64,000 nt of DNA from Sphingomonas sp. BT-65 (GTDB taxonomy: Bacteria; Pseudomonadota; Alphaproteobacteria; Sphingomonadales; Sphingomonadaceae). Positions 24,886 through 37,267 of the stretch are shown here, one piece after another. The stretch spans positions 62,001 to 126,000 of the forward strand of contig NZ_JAPCIA010000003.1 of the NCBI RefSeq assembly GCF_026107375.2, given 5' to 3'. Position 1 is the stretch's first letter; each line of letters starts with the position of its first letter. Both the position numbers and the translations under genes were made by a program. A model generated the notes under the pieces. It was not told where the DNA came from and ran no database searches. It saw nothing but the letters and a program-made list of their open reading frames with translations.

Positions 24886-26124
24886 TTACTCCCCCGGCAC
24901 CGGAGCGACCGGCGGTCGCAACATATCAAAGCTCAGCTGTCCGCGCAGCCCGTGGGGTGGAGGGATTCCATGCGGTCCGTCGCGATTATCATTCGCGTGA
25001 GGGACAATCAGCGGCCGCGCGGCGATCCAGGTGGCGGCGATCATGCACAGCGCACCGGCTGCGACCAGCGGGATTCCGAGTCCGAGATAGCCGAGGATCG
25101 CGGCGGTCGAGCCGAGCTGGACGAGCGCGGCGAGCAGGAAGGCGGCGCGCGTGCCGCGCGCGACGGCGAAGGCGAGAATCAGGACGTCGGCGAGCAGGAA
25201 ATAGCGCTCGTGCATGCGCGGCAGCAGTCCGGTCATCAGCAGCACGGCGAGCGCGGCCATGCCGACCAGCCCGGCGCGGTCTAAGCGGGCGGCCTGCATC
25301 CGCGCGACATAAGCGGCGCCCGCGCCGAGCGCCGTGGCGAGGGCGAGGGCGAACAGCTGCGGCGCCTCGACAGGCGCGATCGCGCCGACGAGCGACCAGA
25401 TATTGGGCGCGTTGCGCGCGATCTCGTTGCTGAAGGTTCCGGCCTGGCGGAAATAGACGGTGGCGAGATCCGCGGGCGGCCAGCCGGCGAGCAGCGCCGG
25501 CAGCATCATCCCGAGCAGCGCGGCAGGCGCGGCGAGCCACAGGCGCAGCGGCACGCGGCGCTGGATGGCGAGCGCGAGGAAGAAGGGCGCGACCAGCACC
25601 GCCTGGGCCTTGAACGCGATCGCGATGCCGCACCAGGCGAACATCGCGAGGTGACGCCGCTCGAGTGCCGCCGCCACCGCCATCACGCAGGCGGCGACAT
25701 AGATCGCGTCGCACTGGCCGAGCAGCAGCGCGTTGAGCGCGACCGAGGGCAGGACGACGAGCAGCATCGCCCAGCGCGCGCGCTCGCTCGCGCCGAGCGC
25801 GGCGAGCAGGCGATGGAAGGCGAGCGCGAGCGCCGCGGTACCGGCGACCGAGAGCAGCTTGATGACGCTCACCGGATCGAGCAAGCTCACCAGCGGGCTG
25901 AACAGCGCGAGCAGGTAGAGATAGCTCGGCATATAGTTGGAGAAGGGCTGGGCGAAGGCCGACAGCATCCCGCGCTCGCGGATCGTCTCGAGCCAGGGGA
26001 TGAGATAGGCGGTCATGTCGGCGGTGAAGAGCGGCCAGAACGCCCAGGCCTGCGCCGCGGCGACCAGCGCGACCAGCCACGCGGCGGGCGCGGGGATCTG
26101 CGGGCGGAGCGGCAGCGGCGGCAT
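24886..26124 (-). CDS. Multi-spanning GT-C-type glycosyltransferase-like membrane protein
   Basis: A 412-residue protein with about 9-11 hydrophobic helices. The first periplasmic loop has ADMTAYLIPWLETIRERG, an acidic site typical of GT-C (mannosyltransferase, GT87/PIG-M-like) enzymes that use lipid-linked sugars, and LLPRMHERYFLLAD is another block shared by such proteins. The sugar and acceptor are unknown. It is upstream of the bactofilin gene in the same operon and diverges from the methyltransferase. Confidence 0.7.
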   Translation of the reverse strand: MPPLPLRPQIPAPAAWLVALVAAAQAWAFWPLFTADMTAYLIPWLETIRERGMLSAFAQPFSNYMPSYLYLLALFSPLVSLLDPVSVIKLLSVAGTAALALAFHRLLAALGASERARWAMLLVVLPSVALNALLLGQCDAIYVAACVMAVAAALERRHLAMFAWCGIAIAFKAQAVLVAPFFLALAIQRRVPLRLWLAAPAALLGMMLPALLAGWPPADLATVYFRQAGTFSNEIARNAPNIWSLVGAIAPVEAPQLFALALATALGAGAAYVARMQAARLDRAGLVGMAALAVLLMTGLLPRMHERYFLLADVLILAFAVARGTRAAFLLAALVQLGSTAAILGYLGLGIPLVAAGALCMIAATWIAARPLIVPHANDNRDGPHGIPPPHGLRGQLSFDMLRPPVAPVPGE

Positions 26125-26171
26125 GGCGCGGCATTGGCGCGGCCGCTCTAAAGATCGAGTTAAGGAGCGAT

Positions 26172-26843
26172 ATGGAAGCAGGGCAAGGCGGAGCGGGGGA
26201 GGAACGGGGGATGCGGCTGGCGCGATGGGCGCTGCCCTCGTCGGCTGCGCGCATCCGGATCGCCGGGGCGCTGGCGGCGGTGATCGTCCTGGGGCTGATC
26301 GCGCTCGGCGGGCGGTGCATGTCGCCGACCATGGCGAGCTGCTCGGCCGCCACCCTGCTCACCGGCGGGCCCAAGCTCGACGTGCCCTATCTCGGCACGC
26401 GGCCGGCGGTGGTGGCGCAGATGCTGGAGATGGCCCAGGTCGGCCCCGGCGACCATGTGATCGATCTCGGCACCGGCGACGGGCGCATCCTGATCGCCGC
26501 CGCCCGCGAGCGCGGCGCGCGGGGCCTCGGGATCGACATCGATCCGGTGATGGTCCGCAAGGCGCAGGCCAATGCCGAGCGTGCCGGGGTCGCGGACCGG
26601 GTGCGGTTCGAGACCGCCGACTTGTTCAAGACCGATCTTGCCGAAGCGGACGTGGTGACCATGTTCCTGCTGCCCGAGGTCAATCTGCGGCTGCGCCCGC
26701 GCCTGCTTGCGCAGCTCAAGCCCGGGACGCGGGTCGTCAGCCACGCCTTCGATATGGGCGACTGGCGGCCGGACGAGACCCGCCGCGTGGGCGGCGCGGT
26801 GGTCCATCTCTGGCGCGTGCCCGAGCGCGCGGAGCGGCGCTGA
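26172..26843 (+). CDS. Membrane-anchored class I SAM methyltransferase
   Basis: A 223-residue protein. An N-terminal hydrophobic helix (IAGALAAVIVLGLIALGG) precedes a Rossmann methyltransferase domain with motif I VIDLGTGDGRILIAA, acidic LGIDIDPVM and motif FETADLFKTDL. The pattern resembles small methyltransferases of unknown substrate near protein-lysine or lipid methylases. It is the last gene before the ribosomal superoperon. Confidence 0.8.
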   Translation: MEAGQGGAGEERGMRLARWALPSSAARIRIAGALAAVIVLGLIALGGRCMSPTMASCSAATLLTGGPKLDVPYLGTRPAVVAQMLEMAQVGPGDHVIDLGTGDGRILIAAARERGARGLGIDIDPVMVRKAQANAERAGVADRVRFETADLFKTDLAEADVVTMFLLPEVNLRLRPRLLAQLKPGTRVVSHAFDMGDWRPDETRRVGGAVVHLWRVPERAERR

Positions 26844-26852
26844 GGCGCGGCA

Positions 26853-26881
26853 TTGACCGTCATGGGCCGCGCGCGTATAGG
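26853..26881 (+). promoter_or_regulatory. Candidate promoter of the rpsL operon
   Basis: TTGACC (26853-26858), 17 bp, then TATAGG (26876-26881): a housekeeping-type promoter with ideal spacing just after the methyltransferase gene and about 190 bp upstream of rpsL. Confidence 0.6.
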
Positions 26882-26970
26882 CCGCGCGTTCCGCACCGGG
26901 GCAGAGAGTCGATTCTGTCGGCTTTTCGGCGTTCCATGCGGCACAAGAGCTGAACGGTGTCGGAGACTTG

Positions 26971-27003
26971 GGGCCGGGGGGTTCGCCCGCCAGGCCCTTT
27001 TGT
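26971..27003 (+). terminator. Terminator-like hairpin in the rpsL leader
   Basis: Arms GGGCC (26971-26975) / GGCCC (26993-26997) enclose a G-run/CCCGCC stem with a TTCG tetraloop, followed by TTTTGTATT. It either ends read-through from upstream or attenuates the rpsL operon, since it lies between the candidate promoter and rpsL. Confidence 0.5.
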
Positions 27004-27070
27004 ATTGCACTACCAGGGCTCCCGCACAGTAACCGCCGGGCAACCGGTAACTTAAAAGGTGAAGGGCTTC

Positions 27071-27442
27071 ATGCCGACGATCAACCAGCTGGTCCGCAAG
27101 GGCCGCGACCCGCAGAAGGCCAAGAGCAAGGTCCCTGCGATGGAGCAGAACCCGCAGAAGCGCGGCGTCTGCACCCGTGTCTATACCACGACGCCGAAGA
27201 AGCCGAACTCGGCGCTGCGCAAGGTGGCCAAGGTTCGCCTGACCAACCAGCGCGAGGTCATTTCGTACATCCCCGGCGAGGGGCACAATTTGCAGGAGCA
27301 CTCGGTGGTCCTGATCCGCGGCGGCCGTGTGCGCGACCTTCCCGGCGTGCGCTACCATGTGCTGCGCGGCGTGCTCGACACCCAGGGCGTCAAGGACCGC
27401 AAGCAGAGCCGTTCGAAGTACGGCGCCAAGCGTCCGAAGTAA
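27071..27442 (+). CDS. rpsL: 30S ribosomal protein S12
   Basis: A 123-residue decoding-centre protein. [12 protein letters not shown] (K43) and [13 protein letters not shown] are the two loops near the A site. Position 88 is Arg (codon CGC) where E. coli and most bacteria have Lys; K88R is a known streptomycin-resistance change. The start [11 protein letters not shown] follows AAAAGGTGAAGGG; an upstream in-frame start would add four residues. It is first of the str cluster rpsL-rpsG-fusA-tuf. Confidence 0.98.
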   Translation: MPTINQLVRKGRDPQKAKSKVPAMEQNPQKRGVCTRVYTTTPKKPNSALRKVAKVRLTNQREVISYIPGEGHNLQEHSVVLIRGGRVRDLPGVRYHVLRGVLDTQGVKDRKQSRSKYGAKRPK

Positions 27443-27505
27443 TTTTAGCCAGAGTAAGCCCCGGACGTGTTCCGGACCGGCTGAAGATCAAGAAGGAAAT
27501 CTGAG

Positions 27506-27976
27506 ATGGCTCGTCGTCGTCGTCCCGAGAAGCGGGAAATCCTGCCCGATCCCGTCTATGGTGATCAGGTCCTGTCGAAGTTCATGAACAGCGTAATGCT
27601 GGACGGCAAGAAGTCCGTCGCGGAAGGCATCGTCTATTCGGCGCTCGAGGTTGTCGAGCAGCGCGCCAAGAAGGACCCGCTGGGCGTGTTCCACGAAGCG
27701 CTGAACAACATCGCGCCGGGCATCGAGGTCCGCAGCCGTCGCGTCGGCGGCGCGACCTACCAGGTCCCGGTCGAGGTGCGCCCTGAGCGCGCCCAGGCGC
27801 TGGCGATCCGCTGGCTGATCGCCTCGGCCCGCAACCGCAGCGAGAACACCATGTCGGCGCGCCTGTCGGGCGAACTGCTGGACGCTTCGAACAACCGCGG
27901 CAACGCGGTGAAGAAGCGCGAGGACACGCACCGCATGGCGGAAGCGAACCGCGCGTTCAGCCACTACCGCTGGTAA
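27506..27976 (+). CDS. rpsG: 30S ribosomal protein S7
   Basis: A 156-residue primary assembly protein of the 30S head. The N-terminus [20 protein letters not shown] and [19 protein letters not shown] are family signatures; it ends HYRW. It sits 63 bp after rpsL. Two hairpins follow before fusA. Confidence 0.98.
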   Translation: MARRRRPEKREILPDPVYGDQVLSKFMNSVMLDGKKSVAEGIVYSALEVVEQRAKKDPLGVFHEALNNIAPGIEVRSRRVGGATYQVPVEVRPERAQALAIRWLIASARNRSENTMSARLSGELLDASNNRGNAVKKREDTHRMAEANRAFSHYRW

Positions 27977-27984
27977 TCGCTTCT

Positions 27985-28060
27985 CCGCCGGCTGCGGCCG
28001 GCGGGTGGCACTGGTAAAACCATTACCTATATTCTGGGGAGCCGGATCGTCCGGCTCCCC
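27985..28060 (+). other. Two perfect hairpins in the rpsG-fusA spacer
   Basis: Hairpin 1: CCGCCGGC (27985-27992) / GCCGGCGG (27997-28004). Hairpin 2: GGGGAGCCGGA (28036-28046) / TCCGGCTCCCC (28050-28060). Neither has a T-tract. They may be RNA processing or protein-binding sites. Confidence 0.5.
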
Positions 28061-28082
28061 ACATCGCTAAGGAACCCCGATC

Positions 28083-30179
<2,097 letters not shown>

Positions 30180-30211
30180 CGTCGCGCCGGACTGGCGCAA
30201 TCGGAATTGAA

Positions 30212-30248
30212 CCGCTATGGGGCCGCGTTCTCGTGAGTCCCATGGCGG
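30212..30248 (+). other. Hairpin in the fusA-tuf spacer
   Basis: Arms CCGCTATGGG (30212-30221) and CCCATGGCGG (30239-30248), a 10-bp stem with one G-T wobble. No T-tract. It may be a transcript processing signal. Confidence 0.35.
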
Positions 30249-30279
30249 TCCGGGAAATAGACTCAGAAGGTAGGAAACA

Positions 30280-31473
<1,194 letters not shown>

Positions 31474-31488
31474 GCTGAAAAGCAAGCG

Positions 31489-31530
31489 CCGCCCGGCCCC
31501 GAAAAATCGGGGCCGGGCGGTTGCTTTTTG
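31489..31530 (+). terminator. Strong Rho-independent terminator between tuf and rpsJ
   Basis: Perfect 14-bp stem CCGCCCGGCCCCGA (31489-31502) / TCGGGGCCGGGCGG (31507-31520) with an AAAA loop, followed by TTGCTTTTTG. It separates the str cluster from rpsJ. Confidence 0.92.
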
Positions 31531-31619
31531 ATGGGGCTGCCTGTAATGGCGCGCCTCCAGTTTTAGTTTGAACAGCAAGAGGCCGGTCACCGGCCCCGCT
31601 CTTTCACATCGGTAGGGAC

Positions 31620-31928
31620 ATGGACAACAACATCCGCATCCGCCTGAAGGCGTTCGACCATCGCGTGCTCGACCAGGCGACCGGCGACATCGCCGACACT
31701 GCGCGCCGCACCGGTGCGCTCATCCGTGGCCCGATCCCGCTTCCGACGAAGATCGAGAAGTTCACGGTCAACCGTGGCCCCCACATCGACAAGAAGAGCC
31801 GCGAGCAGTTCGAAGTGCGCACCTACAAGCGCATGCTCGACATCGTGCAGCCGACCCCGCAGACGGTCGACGCGCTGATGAAGCTCGACCTCGCCGCCGG
31901 CGTCGACGTCGAAATCAAGCTCGCGTAA
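31620..31928 (+). CDS. rpsJ: 30S ribosomal protein S10
   Basis: A 102-residue protein of the 30S head, also the NusE subunit of antitermination complexes. It begins [18 protein letters not shown] and has [20 protein letters not shown] and [13 protein letters not shown], all family blocks. It lies between a strong terminator upstream (31489-31530) and a hairpin plus 419-bp gap downstream, so it may be its own short unit. Confidence 0.97.
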   Translation: MDNNIRIRLKAFDHRVLDQATGDIADTARRTGALIRGPIPLPTKIEKFTVNRGPHIDKKSREQFEVRTYKRMLDIVQPTPQTVDALMKLDLAAGVDVEIKLA

Positions 31929-32261
31929 GTGAGCTGAAGCAGCCCTGGTGATCCGCCGGGGCTGTTTCCGTTCCTCATTCGCTGAAAAGGCGGGTGAGGG
32001 GTGGACAGGGAAGCGAAGCTGACGTAGAGGCGCCGCTTCCCAAACGAGATTCGCGATTCCATCGGGATCGCGCAGGGCCGGCCGGATCGATCCCGATCCG
32101 AAGTTCCAGCCAGAGCGTGAAGCTCAAAACGACATAGGGATACCGCCGGGCCGGTGGTTAAACATTTGGCCCGGGTCTGCGTCCCCCGTCTTTCCTAGCC
32201 GCAAGGCATGGAATTCAGCCCGGACGGGGGCTCGCATCGCATATTGGGGCTGAAGCGGGTT

Positions 32262-32286
32262 CCCATCGAAGTAATACTTCGATGGG
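32262..32286 (+). promoter_or_regulatory. rplC leader hairpin 1 (perfect 25-bp palindrome)
   Basis: CCCATCGAAGTA (32262-32273), A, then TACTTCGATGGG (32275-32286): perfect 12-bp arms, likely a 10-bp stem with a 5-nt loop. A second CCCATC at 32289-32294 could compete for the right arm, giving a possible alternative fold. Confidence 0.55.
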
Positions 32287-32296
32287 CGCCCATCAC

Positions 32297-32324
32297 GCAC
32301 CCTGTGGAATGGTCCATGGGGTGC
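32297..32324 (+). promoter_or_regulatory. rplC leader hairpin 2
   Basis: 11-bp stem GCACCCTGTGG (32297-32307) / CCATGGGGTGC (32314-32324) with two G-U wobbles and a 6-nt loop. It ends 23 nt before the rplC start codon, just ahead of the ribosome site. A candidate site for ribosomal-protein feedback. Confidence 0.55.
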
Positions 32325-32347
32325 CTCTGTTATGGAGTGAATGGATC

Positions 32348-33106
32348 ATGCGCACTGGCGTGATCGCGAAGAAAATGGGGATGACCCGCCTGTTCCAGGA
32401 CGACGGCCGCCACGTGCCGGTCACCGTTCTGGCGCTCGAAGGCGTGCAGGTCGTCGCCCGTCGCGAAATGGACAAGGACGGCTACACCGCCGTTCAGCTT
32501 GGCGCGGGCAGCGCCAAGGCGAAGAATGTCGCCAAGCCGCAGCGCGGCCAGTTCGGCAAGGCCGAAGTGGAGCCGAAGGCGATCCTGGCCGAGTTCCGCG
32601 TGGACGCGGACGGCCTGCTCGACGTGGGCGCCGAGATTTCGGCTGACCATTATGTCGCGGGCCAGTTCGTCGACATCCAGGGCCGTACGCAGGGCAAGGG
32701 CTTTGCGGGCGGCATGAAGCGCTGGGGTTTCGGCGGTCTGCGCGCGACCCACGGCGTCTCGATCTCGCACCGCTCGCTGGGTTCGACGGGTAACCGTCAG
32801 GATCCGGGCCGCGTCTTCAAGAACAAGAAGATGGCCGGCCACATGGGCGACAAGAACCGCACCCAGCAGAACCTCGAGATCGTCGGTACCGACGCCGAGC
32901 GCGGCCTGATCTTCGTCAAGGGCTCGGTCCCTGGCTCGAAGGGCGGCTGGCTGCTCGTCAAGGACTCGGTGAAGATCGCGCGCCACAAGGACGCGCCGTT
33001 CCCCGCCGGCCTCAAGGCTGCTGCCAACACCAATGACACCGCCCCCGCGGAAACCCCGGCCGAAGTGGTCGAGGCTCCCGAGGCGACCGAAGGCCAGGAG
33101 GGCTGA
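32348..33106 (+). CDS. rplC: 50S ribosomal protein L3
   Basis: A 252-residue L3. Its core [28 protein letters not shown] and SIGS-like [18 protein letters not shown] loop match the family. The last about 30 residues are an Ala/Pro/Glu-rich extension ([18 protein letters not shown]) beyond the E. coli length. The ATG at 32348 is chosen because the family begins here. It is preceded by the two-hairpin leader and starts the long rplC-to-adk gene run. Confidence 0.97.
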   Translation: MRTGVIAKKMGMTRLFQDDGRHVPVTVLALEGVQVVARREMDKDGYTAVQLGAGSAKAKNVAKPQRGQFGKAEVEPKAILAEFRVDADGLLDVGAEISADHYVAGQFVDIQGRTQGKGFAGGMKRWGFGGLRATHGVSISHRSLGSTGNRQDPGRVFKNKKMAGHMGDKNRTQQNLEIVGTDAERGLIFVKGSVPGSKGGWLLVKDSVKIARHKDAPFPAGLKAAANTNDTAPAETPAEVVEAPEATEGQEG

Positions 33107-33108
33107 AC

Positions 33109-33723
33109 GTGAAGGTCAAGGTTCAAACCCTCGACGCCAAGGCATCGGGCGACATCGAGCTCAACGACGCCGTGTTCGGCGTTGAGCCGCGCGCCGACAT
33201 CCTGCACCGCGTCGTCACCTGGCAGCTGTGGAACCGTCGCGAGACGGCCCGCCCGACGCGCGAGCGTTCGGAAGTGTCGCGCACCGGCAAGAAGTTCGGC
33301 CGCCAGAAGGGCGGCGGCACCGCCCGTCACGGCGATCGTGCGGCCCCGATCTTCATCGGCGGCGGCAAGGCGCACGGCGCGCGCAAGCGGGACTTCAACA
33401 TCTCGCTGAACAAGAAGGTCCGCGCGCTCGGCCTCAAGATGGCGCTCTCGAGCCACGCCAAGGCGGGCTCGCTGATCGTCCTCGACGGGTTCGACGCGAG
33501 CAAGACCGCGGCGCTCAAGGGCCAGTTCGCTGGCCTGAAGGTCGGCAAGAGCGCGCTGGTGATCGACGCCGAGGCCGGCAACGGCTTCCTCGCGGCGCGC
33601 AACCTGGTGGGCGTCAACGTCCTGCCGGCGGTGGGCGCCAACGTCTACGACATCCTGAAGCACGACACGCTGGTCCTGACCCGCGCTGCCGTCGAAAAGC
33701 TGGAGGCGCGCTTCAATGGCTAA
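33109..33723 (+). CDS. rplD: 50S ribosomal protein L4
   Basis: A 204-residue L4, with GTG start two bases after rplC. The tunnel loop region is [23 protein letters not shown], which lines the exit tunnel near the macrolide site. In E. coli L4 represses its own operon by binding the S10 leader; here the leader hairpins before rplC are possible targets. It overlaps rplW by 8 bp. Confidence 0.97.
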   Translation: MKVKVQTLDAKASGDIELNDAVFGVEPRADILHRVVTWQLWNRRETARPTRERSEVSRTGKKFGRQKGGGTARHGDRAAPIFIGGGKAHGARKRDFNISLNKKVRALGLKMALSSHAKAGSLIVLDGFDASKTAALKGQFAGLKVGKSALVIDAEAGNGFLAARNLVGVNVLPAVGANVYDILKHDTLVLTRAAVEKLEARFNG

Positions 33724-34030
33724 GAAGCAGGAGCAGATCGACGTGCGTCACTATGACGTGATCGTCGCGCCGCACATCACCGAGAAGTCGACGCTCGTCT
33801 CCGAGGCGAACGCGGTGGTCTTCAAGGTCGCCAACGACGCGACCAAGCCGCAGATCAAGGCGGCGGTCGAGGCGATCTTCGGCGTCGGTGTCACCGCGGT
33901 GAACACCATCGTCCAGAAGGGCAAGACCAAGCGCTGGAAGGGCAAGCCCTACACGCGCTCCGACATCAAGAAGGCGATCGTCACCCTCAAGGATGGTGAC
34001 TCGATCGACGTGACGCAGGGGGTCAACTGA
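33716..34030 (+). CDS. rplW: 50S ribosomal protein L23
   Basis: A 104-residue L23, located at the tunnel exit and a docking site for SRP and trigger factor. Blocks [14 protein letters not shown] and [20 protein letters not shown] are typical. It overlaps rplD and ends 2 bp before rplB. Confidence 0.97.
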   Translation: MAKKQEQIDVRHYDVIVAPHITEKSTLVSEANAVVFKVANDATKPQIKAAVEAIFGVGVTAVNTIVQKGKTKRWKGKPYTRSDIKKAIVTLKDGDSIDVTQGVN

Positions 34031-34032
34031 CC

Positions 34033-34884
34033 ATGGCGCTCAAGAACTACAACCCGACCTCGCCGGCGCGGCGCGGCCTGATCCTGGTGGACCGTTCGGG
34101 TCTGCACAAGGGCGGCCCCGTCAAGGCGCTGACCGAGGGCAAGCGCAAGACGGGCGGCCGCAACAACAAGGGCCACGTGACCTCGCGCGGCATCGCGGGC
34201 GGCCACAAGCAGCGCTATCGCATCGTCGATTTCAAGCGCCGTCTGTGGGACGTCGAGGGCAATGTGGAGCGGATCGAATATGATCCCAACCGCACCGCCT
34301 TCATCGCGCTGGTCAATTATGGCGCGGACGAGAACGGCAAGGATCGCCTGGCCTATATCATCGCGCCGCAGCGGCTTCAGGCCGGCGACAAGGTGATTGC
34401 GGCCAAGAAGACCGACGTGAAGCCGGGCAACGCGATGGAGATCGGCCAGGCGCCGGTCGGCACGATCGTCCACAATGTCGAGATGAAGCCCGGCAAGGGT
34501 GGTCAGATCGCACGTTCGGCGGGCACCTATGTGCAGGTCGTCGGCCGTGACCGCGGCATGGTGATCGTGCGCCTCAACTCGGGCGAGCAGCGCTACGTCC
34601 GCGGCGAGTGCATGTGCACCGTTGGCGCCGTGTCGAACCCCGACAACGGCAACACCAACCTCGCCAAGGCTGGCCGCAACCGCTGGAAGGGTATCCGCCC
34701 GCTGACCCGCGGCGTCGCCAAGAACCCGGTCGACCACCCGCACGGCGGTGGCGAGGGCCGGACCTCGGGCGGCCGTCATCCGGTCACCCCGTGGGGCAAG
34801 CCGACCAAGGGTGCGCGCACCCGTCACAACAAGGCGACGGACAAGTTCATCATCCGTAGCCGCCACGCGAAGAAGAAGGGCTAA
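34033..34884 (+). CDS. rplB: 50S ribosomal protein L2
   Basis: A 283-residue L2, next to the peptidyl-transferase centre. It contains [20 protein letters not shown] and the signature [17 protein letters not shown] with the conserved His. Length and start are as in other alphaproteobacteria. It is followed after 3 bp by rpsS. Confidence 0.98.
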   Translation: MALKNYNPTSPARRGLILVDRSGLHKGGPVKALTEGKRKTGGRNNKGHVTSRGIAGGHKQRYRIVDFKRRLWDVEGNVERIEYDPNRTAFIALVNYGADENGKDRLAYIIAPQRLQAGDKVIAAKKTDVKPGNAMEIGQAPVGTIVHNVEMKPGKGGQIARSAGTYVQVVGRDRGMVIVRLNSGEQRYVRGECMCTVGAVSNPDNGNTNLAKAGRNRWKGIRPLTRGVAKNPVDHPHGGGEGRTSGGRHPVTPWGKPTKGARTRHNKATDKFIIRSRHAKKKG

Positions 34885-34887
34885 CCG

Positions 34888-35166
34888 ATGGCTCGCTCAG
34901 TCTGGAAGGGTCCGTTCGTGGACCTTCATCTGCTCAAGAAGGCAGAGACCGCGCAGGAGAATTCGGGCCGTGGCGGTCCGATCAAGACCTGGTCGCGCCG
35001 CTCGACCATCCTGCCGCAGTTCGTCGGCCTGACCTTCAACGTCTACAACGGCCGCAAGTTCGTGCCGGTGTCGGTGAACGAGGACATGGTCGGCATGAAG
35101 CTCGGCGAGTTCGCGCCGACCCGGTACTTCCCGGGCCACGCCGCCGACAAGAAGGGTAAGCGCTAA
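34888..35166 (+). CDS. rpsS: 30S ribosomal protein S19
   Basis: A 92-residue S19 of the 30S head. It begins [18 protein letters not shown] and has [19 protein letters not shown] and [15 protein letters not shown], all diagnostic. One base separates its stop from the rplV start. Confidence 0.98.
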   Translation: MARSVWKGPFVDLHLLKKAETAQENSGRGGPIKTWSRRSTILPQFVGLTFNVYNGRKFVPVSVNEDMVGMKLGEFAPTRYFPGHAADKKGKR

Positions 35167-35167
35167 G

Positions 35168-35548
35168 ATGTCGAAGCCCAAGGCTCCCCGTCGCGTGAGC
35201 GACAATGAGGCGCTGTCGGTCGGCACGCAGATCCGCGGTTCGGCGCAGAAGCTGAACCTGGTCGCGGGCCTGATCCGCGGCAAGCGTGCCGGCGACGCGA
35301 TGAACATCCTCGCCTTCTCGAAGAAGGCGATGGCGGTCGACGCGCGCAAGGTGCTGGCCTCGGCCATCGCCAATGCCGAGAACAACCACAATCTCGACGT
35401 CGACGCGCTCGTTGTCGCCGAGGCGTCGGTCGGCAAGTCGATCACCATGAAGCGGTTCCACACCCGTGGCCGCGGCAAGTCCACGCGCATCCTGAAGCCG
35501 TTCAGCCGGCTCCGCATCGTGGTGCGCGAAGTGCAGGAAGAAGCATAA
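35168..35548 (+). CDS. rplV: 50S ribosomal protein L22
   Basis: A 126-residue L22 with the extended hairpin that lines the exit tunnel ([16 protein letters not shown]). Core blocks: [14 protein letters not shown] and [16 protein letters not shown]. Its stop TAA shares a base with the rpsC ATG (TAATG). Confidence 0.97.
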   Translation: MSKPKAPRRVSDNEALSVGTQIRGSAQKLNLVAGLIRGKRAGDAMNILAFSKKAMAVDARKVLASAIANAENNHNLDVDALVVAEASVGKSITMKRFHTRGRGKSTRILKPFSRLRIVVREVQEEA

Positions 35549-36255
35549 TGGGTCACAAGAGCAACCCGATCGGTCTGCGCCTGCAGATCAACCGCACCTG
35601 GGACAGCCGCTGGTTCGCCGAGGGCCAGGATTATGGCCGCCTGCTGTTGGAGGATCTCAAGATCCGCCAGTACATCATGAAGACGCTGCCCCAGGCCGCG
35701 ATCTCGAAGGTGGTGATCGAGCGTCCGGCGAAGCTGTGCCGCGTGAGCATCTTTGCCGCGCGTCCCGGCGTGATCATCGGCAAGAAGGGCACGGACATCG
35801 AGAAGCTGCGCAAGACGCTCGGCGCGATGACCAGCTCGGACGTGTCGCTGAACATCGTCGAGATCCGCAAGCCCGAAGTCGACGCCAAGCTCGTCGCGCA
35901 GGGCATCGCCGATCAGCTGGAGCGCCGTATCGCGTTCCGCCGCGCCATGAAGCGCGCCGTGCAGTCGGCGATGCGTCTGGGCGCCGAGGGCATCCGCATC
36001 AACTGCGGTGGCCGCCTGGGCGGCGCCGAGATTGCGCGGTCGGAATGGTATCGTGAAGGCCGAGTGCCGCTGCACACGCTGCGCGCCAATGTCGATCACG
36101 CCACCGCCGAAGCGCACACCGCTTATGGCGTGTGCGGCGTTAAGGTCTGGATCTTCAAGGGCGAGATCCTGGGCCATGATCCGATGGCGACCGATCGCCT
36201 GAACATGGAATCGCAGACGTCGGGCGTGCGCCCGGCCCGCGACGACCGTCGCTAA
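35548..36255 (+). CDS. rpsC: 30S ribosomal protein S3
   Basis: A 235-residue S3 at the mRNA entry channel. [20 protein letters not shown] start, KH-domain loop [17 protein letters not shown], and [21 protein letters not shown] block (here [17 protein letters not shown]). Translationally coupled to rplV by TAATG. Confidence 0.98.
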   Translation: MGHKSNPIGLRLQINRTWDSRWFAEGQDYGRLLLEDLKIRQYIMKTLPQAAISKVVIERPAKLCRVSIFAARPGVIIGKKGTDIEKLRKTLGAMTSSDVSLNIVEIRKPEVDAKLVAQGIADQLERRIAFRRAMKRAVQSAMRLGAEGIRINCGGRLGGAEIARSEWYREGRVPLHTLRANVDHATAEAHTAYGVCGVKVWIFKGEILGHDPMATDRLNMESQTSGVRPARDDRR

Positions 36256-36267
36256 GGGTTAAGGACA

Positions 36268-36699
36268 ATGCTGCAACCGAAGCGCACCAAGTTCCGCAAG
36301 GCCTTCAAGGGCCGCATCAAAGGCGAGGCCAAGGGCGGCGCGACGCTGAACTTCGGGTCATACGGCCTGAAGGCGATGGAGCCGGAGCGGATCACCGCAC
36401 GCCAGATCGAGGCGGCCCGCCGCGCGATCACGCGTCACATCAAGCGTCAGGGCCGTCTGTGGATCCGCGTGTTCCCGGACCTGCCCGTGTCGAGCAAGCC
36501 GGCCGAAGTCCGCATGGGCTCGGGCAAGGGCGCGCCTGAATATTGGGCCGCCCGCGTCAAGCCCGGCCGCATCCTGTTCGAGCTGGACGGCGTGCCCGGC
36601 CCGCTCGCGGCGGAAGCGTTCGAGCGTGCGGCGATGAAGCTGCCGATCAAGACCAAGGTCGTGGCCCGCCTCGGCGACACGTCGCACCTGGAGGGTTGA
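36268..36699 (+). CDS. rplP: 50S ribosomal protein L16
   Basis: A 143-residue L16 near the A-site tRNA elbow. It begins [19 protein letters not shown] and has [22 protein letters not shown] sequence (here [18 protein letters not shown]) and [20 protein letters not shown]. It is followed after 5 bp by rpmC. Confidence 0.98.
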   Translation: MLQPKRTKFRKAFKGRIKGEAKGGATLNFGSYGLKAMEPERITARQIEAARRAITRHIKRQGRLWIRVFPDLPVSSKPAEVRMGSGKGAPEYWAARVKPGRILFELDGVPGPLAAEAFERAAMKLPIKTKVVARLGDTSHLEG

Positions 36700-36704
36700 G
36701 TAAC

Positions 36705-36908
36705 ATGACCAAGGCAACCGATCTGCGCGCGAAGAGCGACGATCAGCTTGGCGAGGAGCTGGGCAACCTGAAGCGCGAGGCGTTCAACCTCCGTTTCCAG
36801 GCAGCGACCAGCCAGCTCGAGAAGTCGAGCCGCGTCAAGGAGGTCCGCAAGGACATCGCGCGCATCAAGACGCTGCAGAACGAGCGCTCGCGCTCGGCTG
36901 CGAAGTAA
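36705..36908 (+). CDS. rpmC: 50S ribosomal protein L29
   Basis: A 67-residue helical hairpin protein at the tunnel exit. [20 protein letters not shown] and [19 protein letters not shown] are the typical L29 core. The ATG at 36705 follows the rplP stop after 5 bp. A longer reading frame starting inside rplP is not a real start. Confidence 0.97.
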   Translation: MTKATDLRAKSDDQLGEELGNLKREAFNLRFQAATSQLEKSSRVKEVRKDIARIKTLQNERSRSAAK

Positions 36909-36921
36909 GAGGACAACGAAC

Positions 36922-37191
36922 ATGCCGAAGCGCGTGCTGACCGGGCAGATCGTGTCCGACAAGGGCGACAAGACGGTGGTCGTGAATGTGGAGCGCAAGG
37001 TCAAGCACCCGCTCTACGGCAAGATCATCCGCCGCTCGAAGAAGTATCACGCCCATGACGAGGGCAACGAGTACAAGGCTGGCGAGACCGTGCGCATCGA
37101 AGAGACCGCGCCGATCAGCAAGCTCAAGACCTGGAAGGTGATCGAGCGGGTTGACACCCACGCGACGCCCGAGCGGGCCGACATCGCTTAA
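36922..37191 (+). CDS. rpsQ: 30S ribosomal protein S17
   Basis: An 89-residue OB-fold 16S rRNA-binding protein. [39 protein letters not shown] and [20 protein letters not shown] are diagnostic. A 76-bp spacer follows before rplN. Confidence 0.97.
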   Translation: MPKRVLTGQIVSDKGDKTVVVNVERKVKHPLYGKIIRRSKKYHAHDEGNEYKAGETVRIEETAPISKLKTWKVIERVDTHATPERADIA

Positions 37192-37267
37192 GTCCTTCGG
37201 GACTCGAGAGTTTAACTGGAACCCCCGGGACATGTCCCGGTAGGCCAAGAGAGAAGGAACCGGATCG

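Larger units (their letters stand above)
31929..32347 (+). promoter_or_regulatory. 419-bp spacer between rpsJ and rplC, probable rplC-operon leader
   Basis: No gene is seen. It holds a weak terminator-like hairpin after rpsJ (31940-31948 / 31956-31964, 9-bp stem with one wobble, then TTTCC) and, near rplC, two strong hairpins listed separately. In most bacteria rpsJ and rplC are tens of bp apart, so this spacer is unusually long. It probably contains a promoter, which I could not place. Confidence 0.55.
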
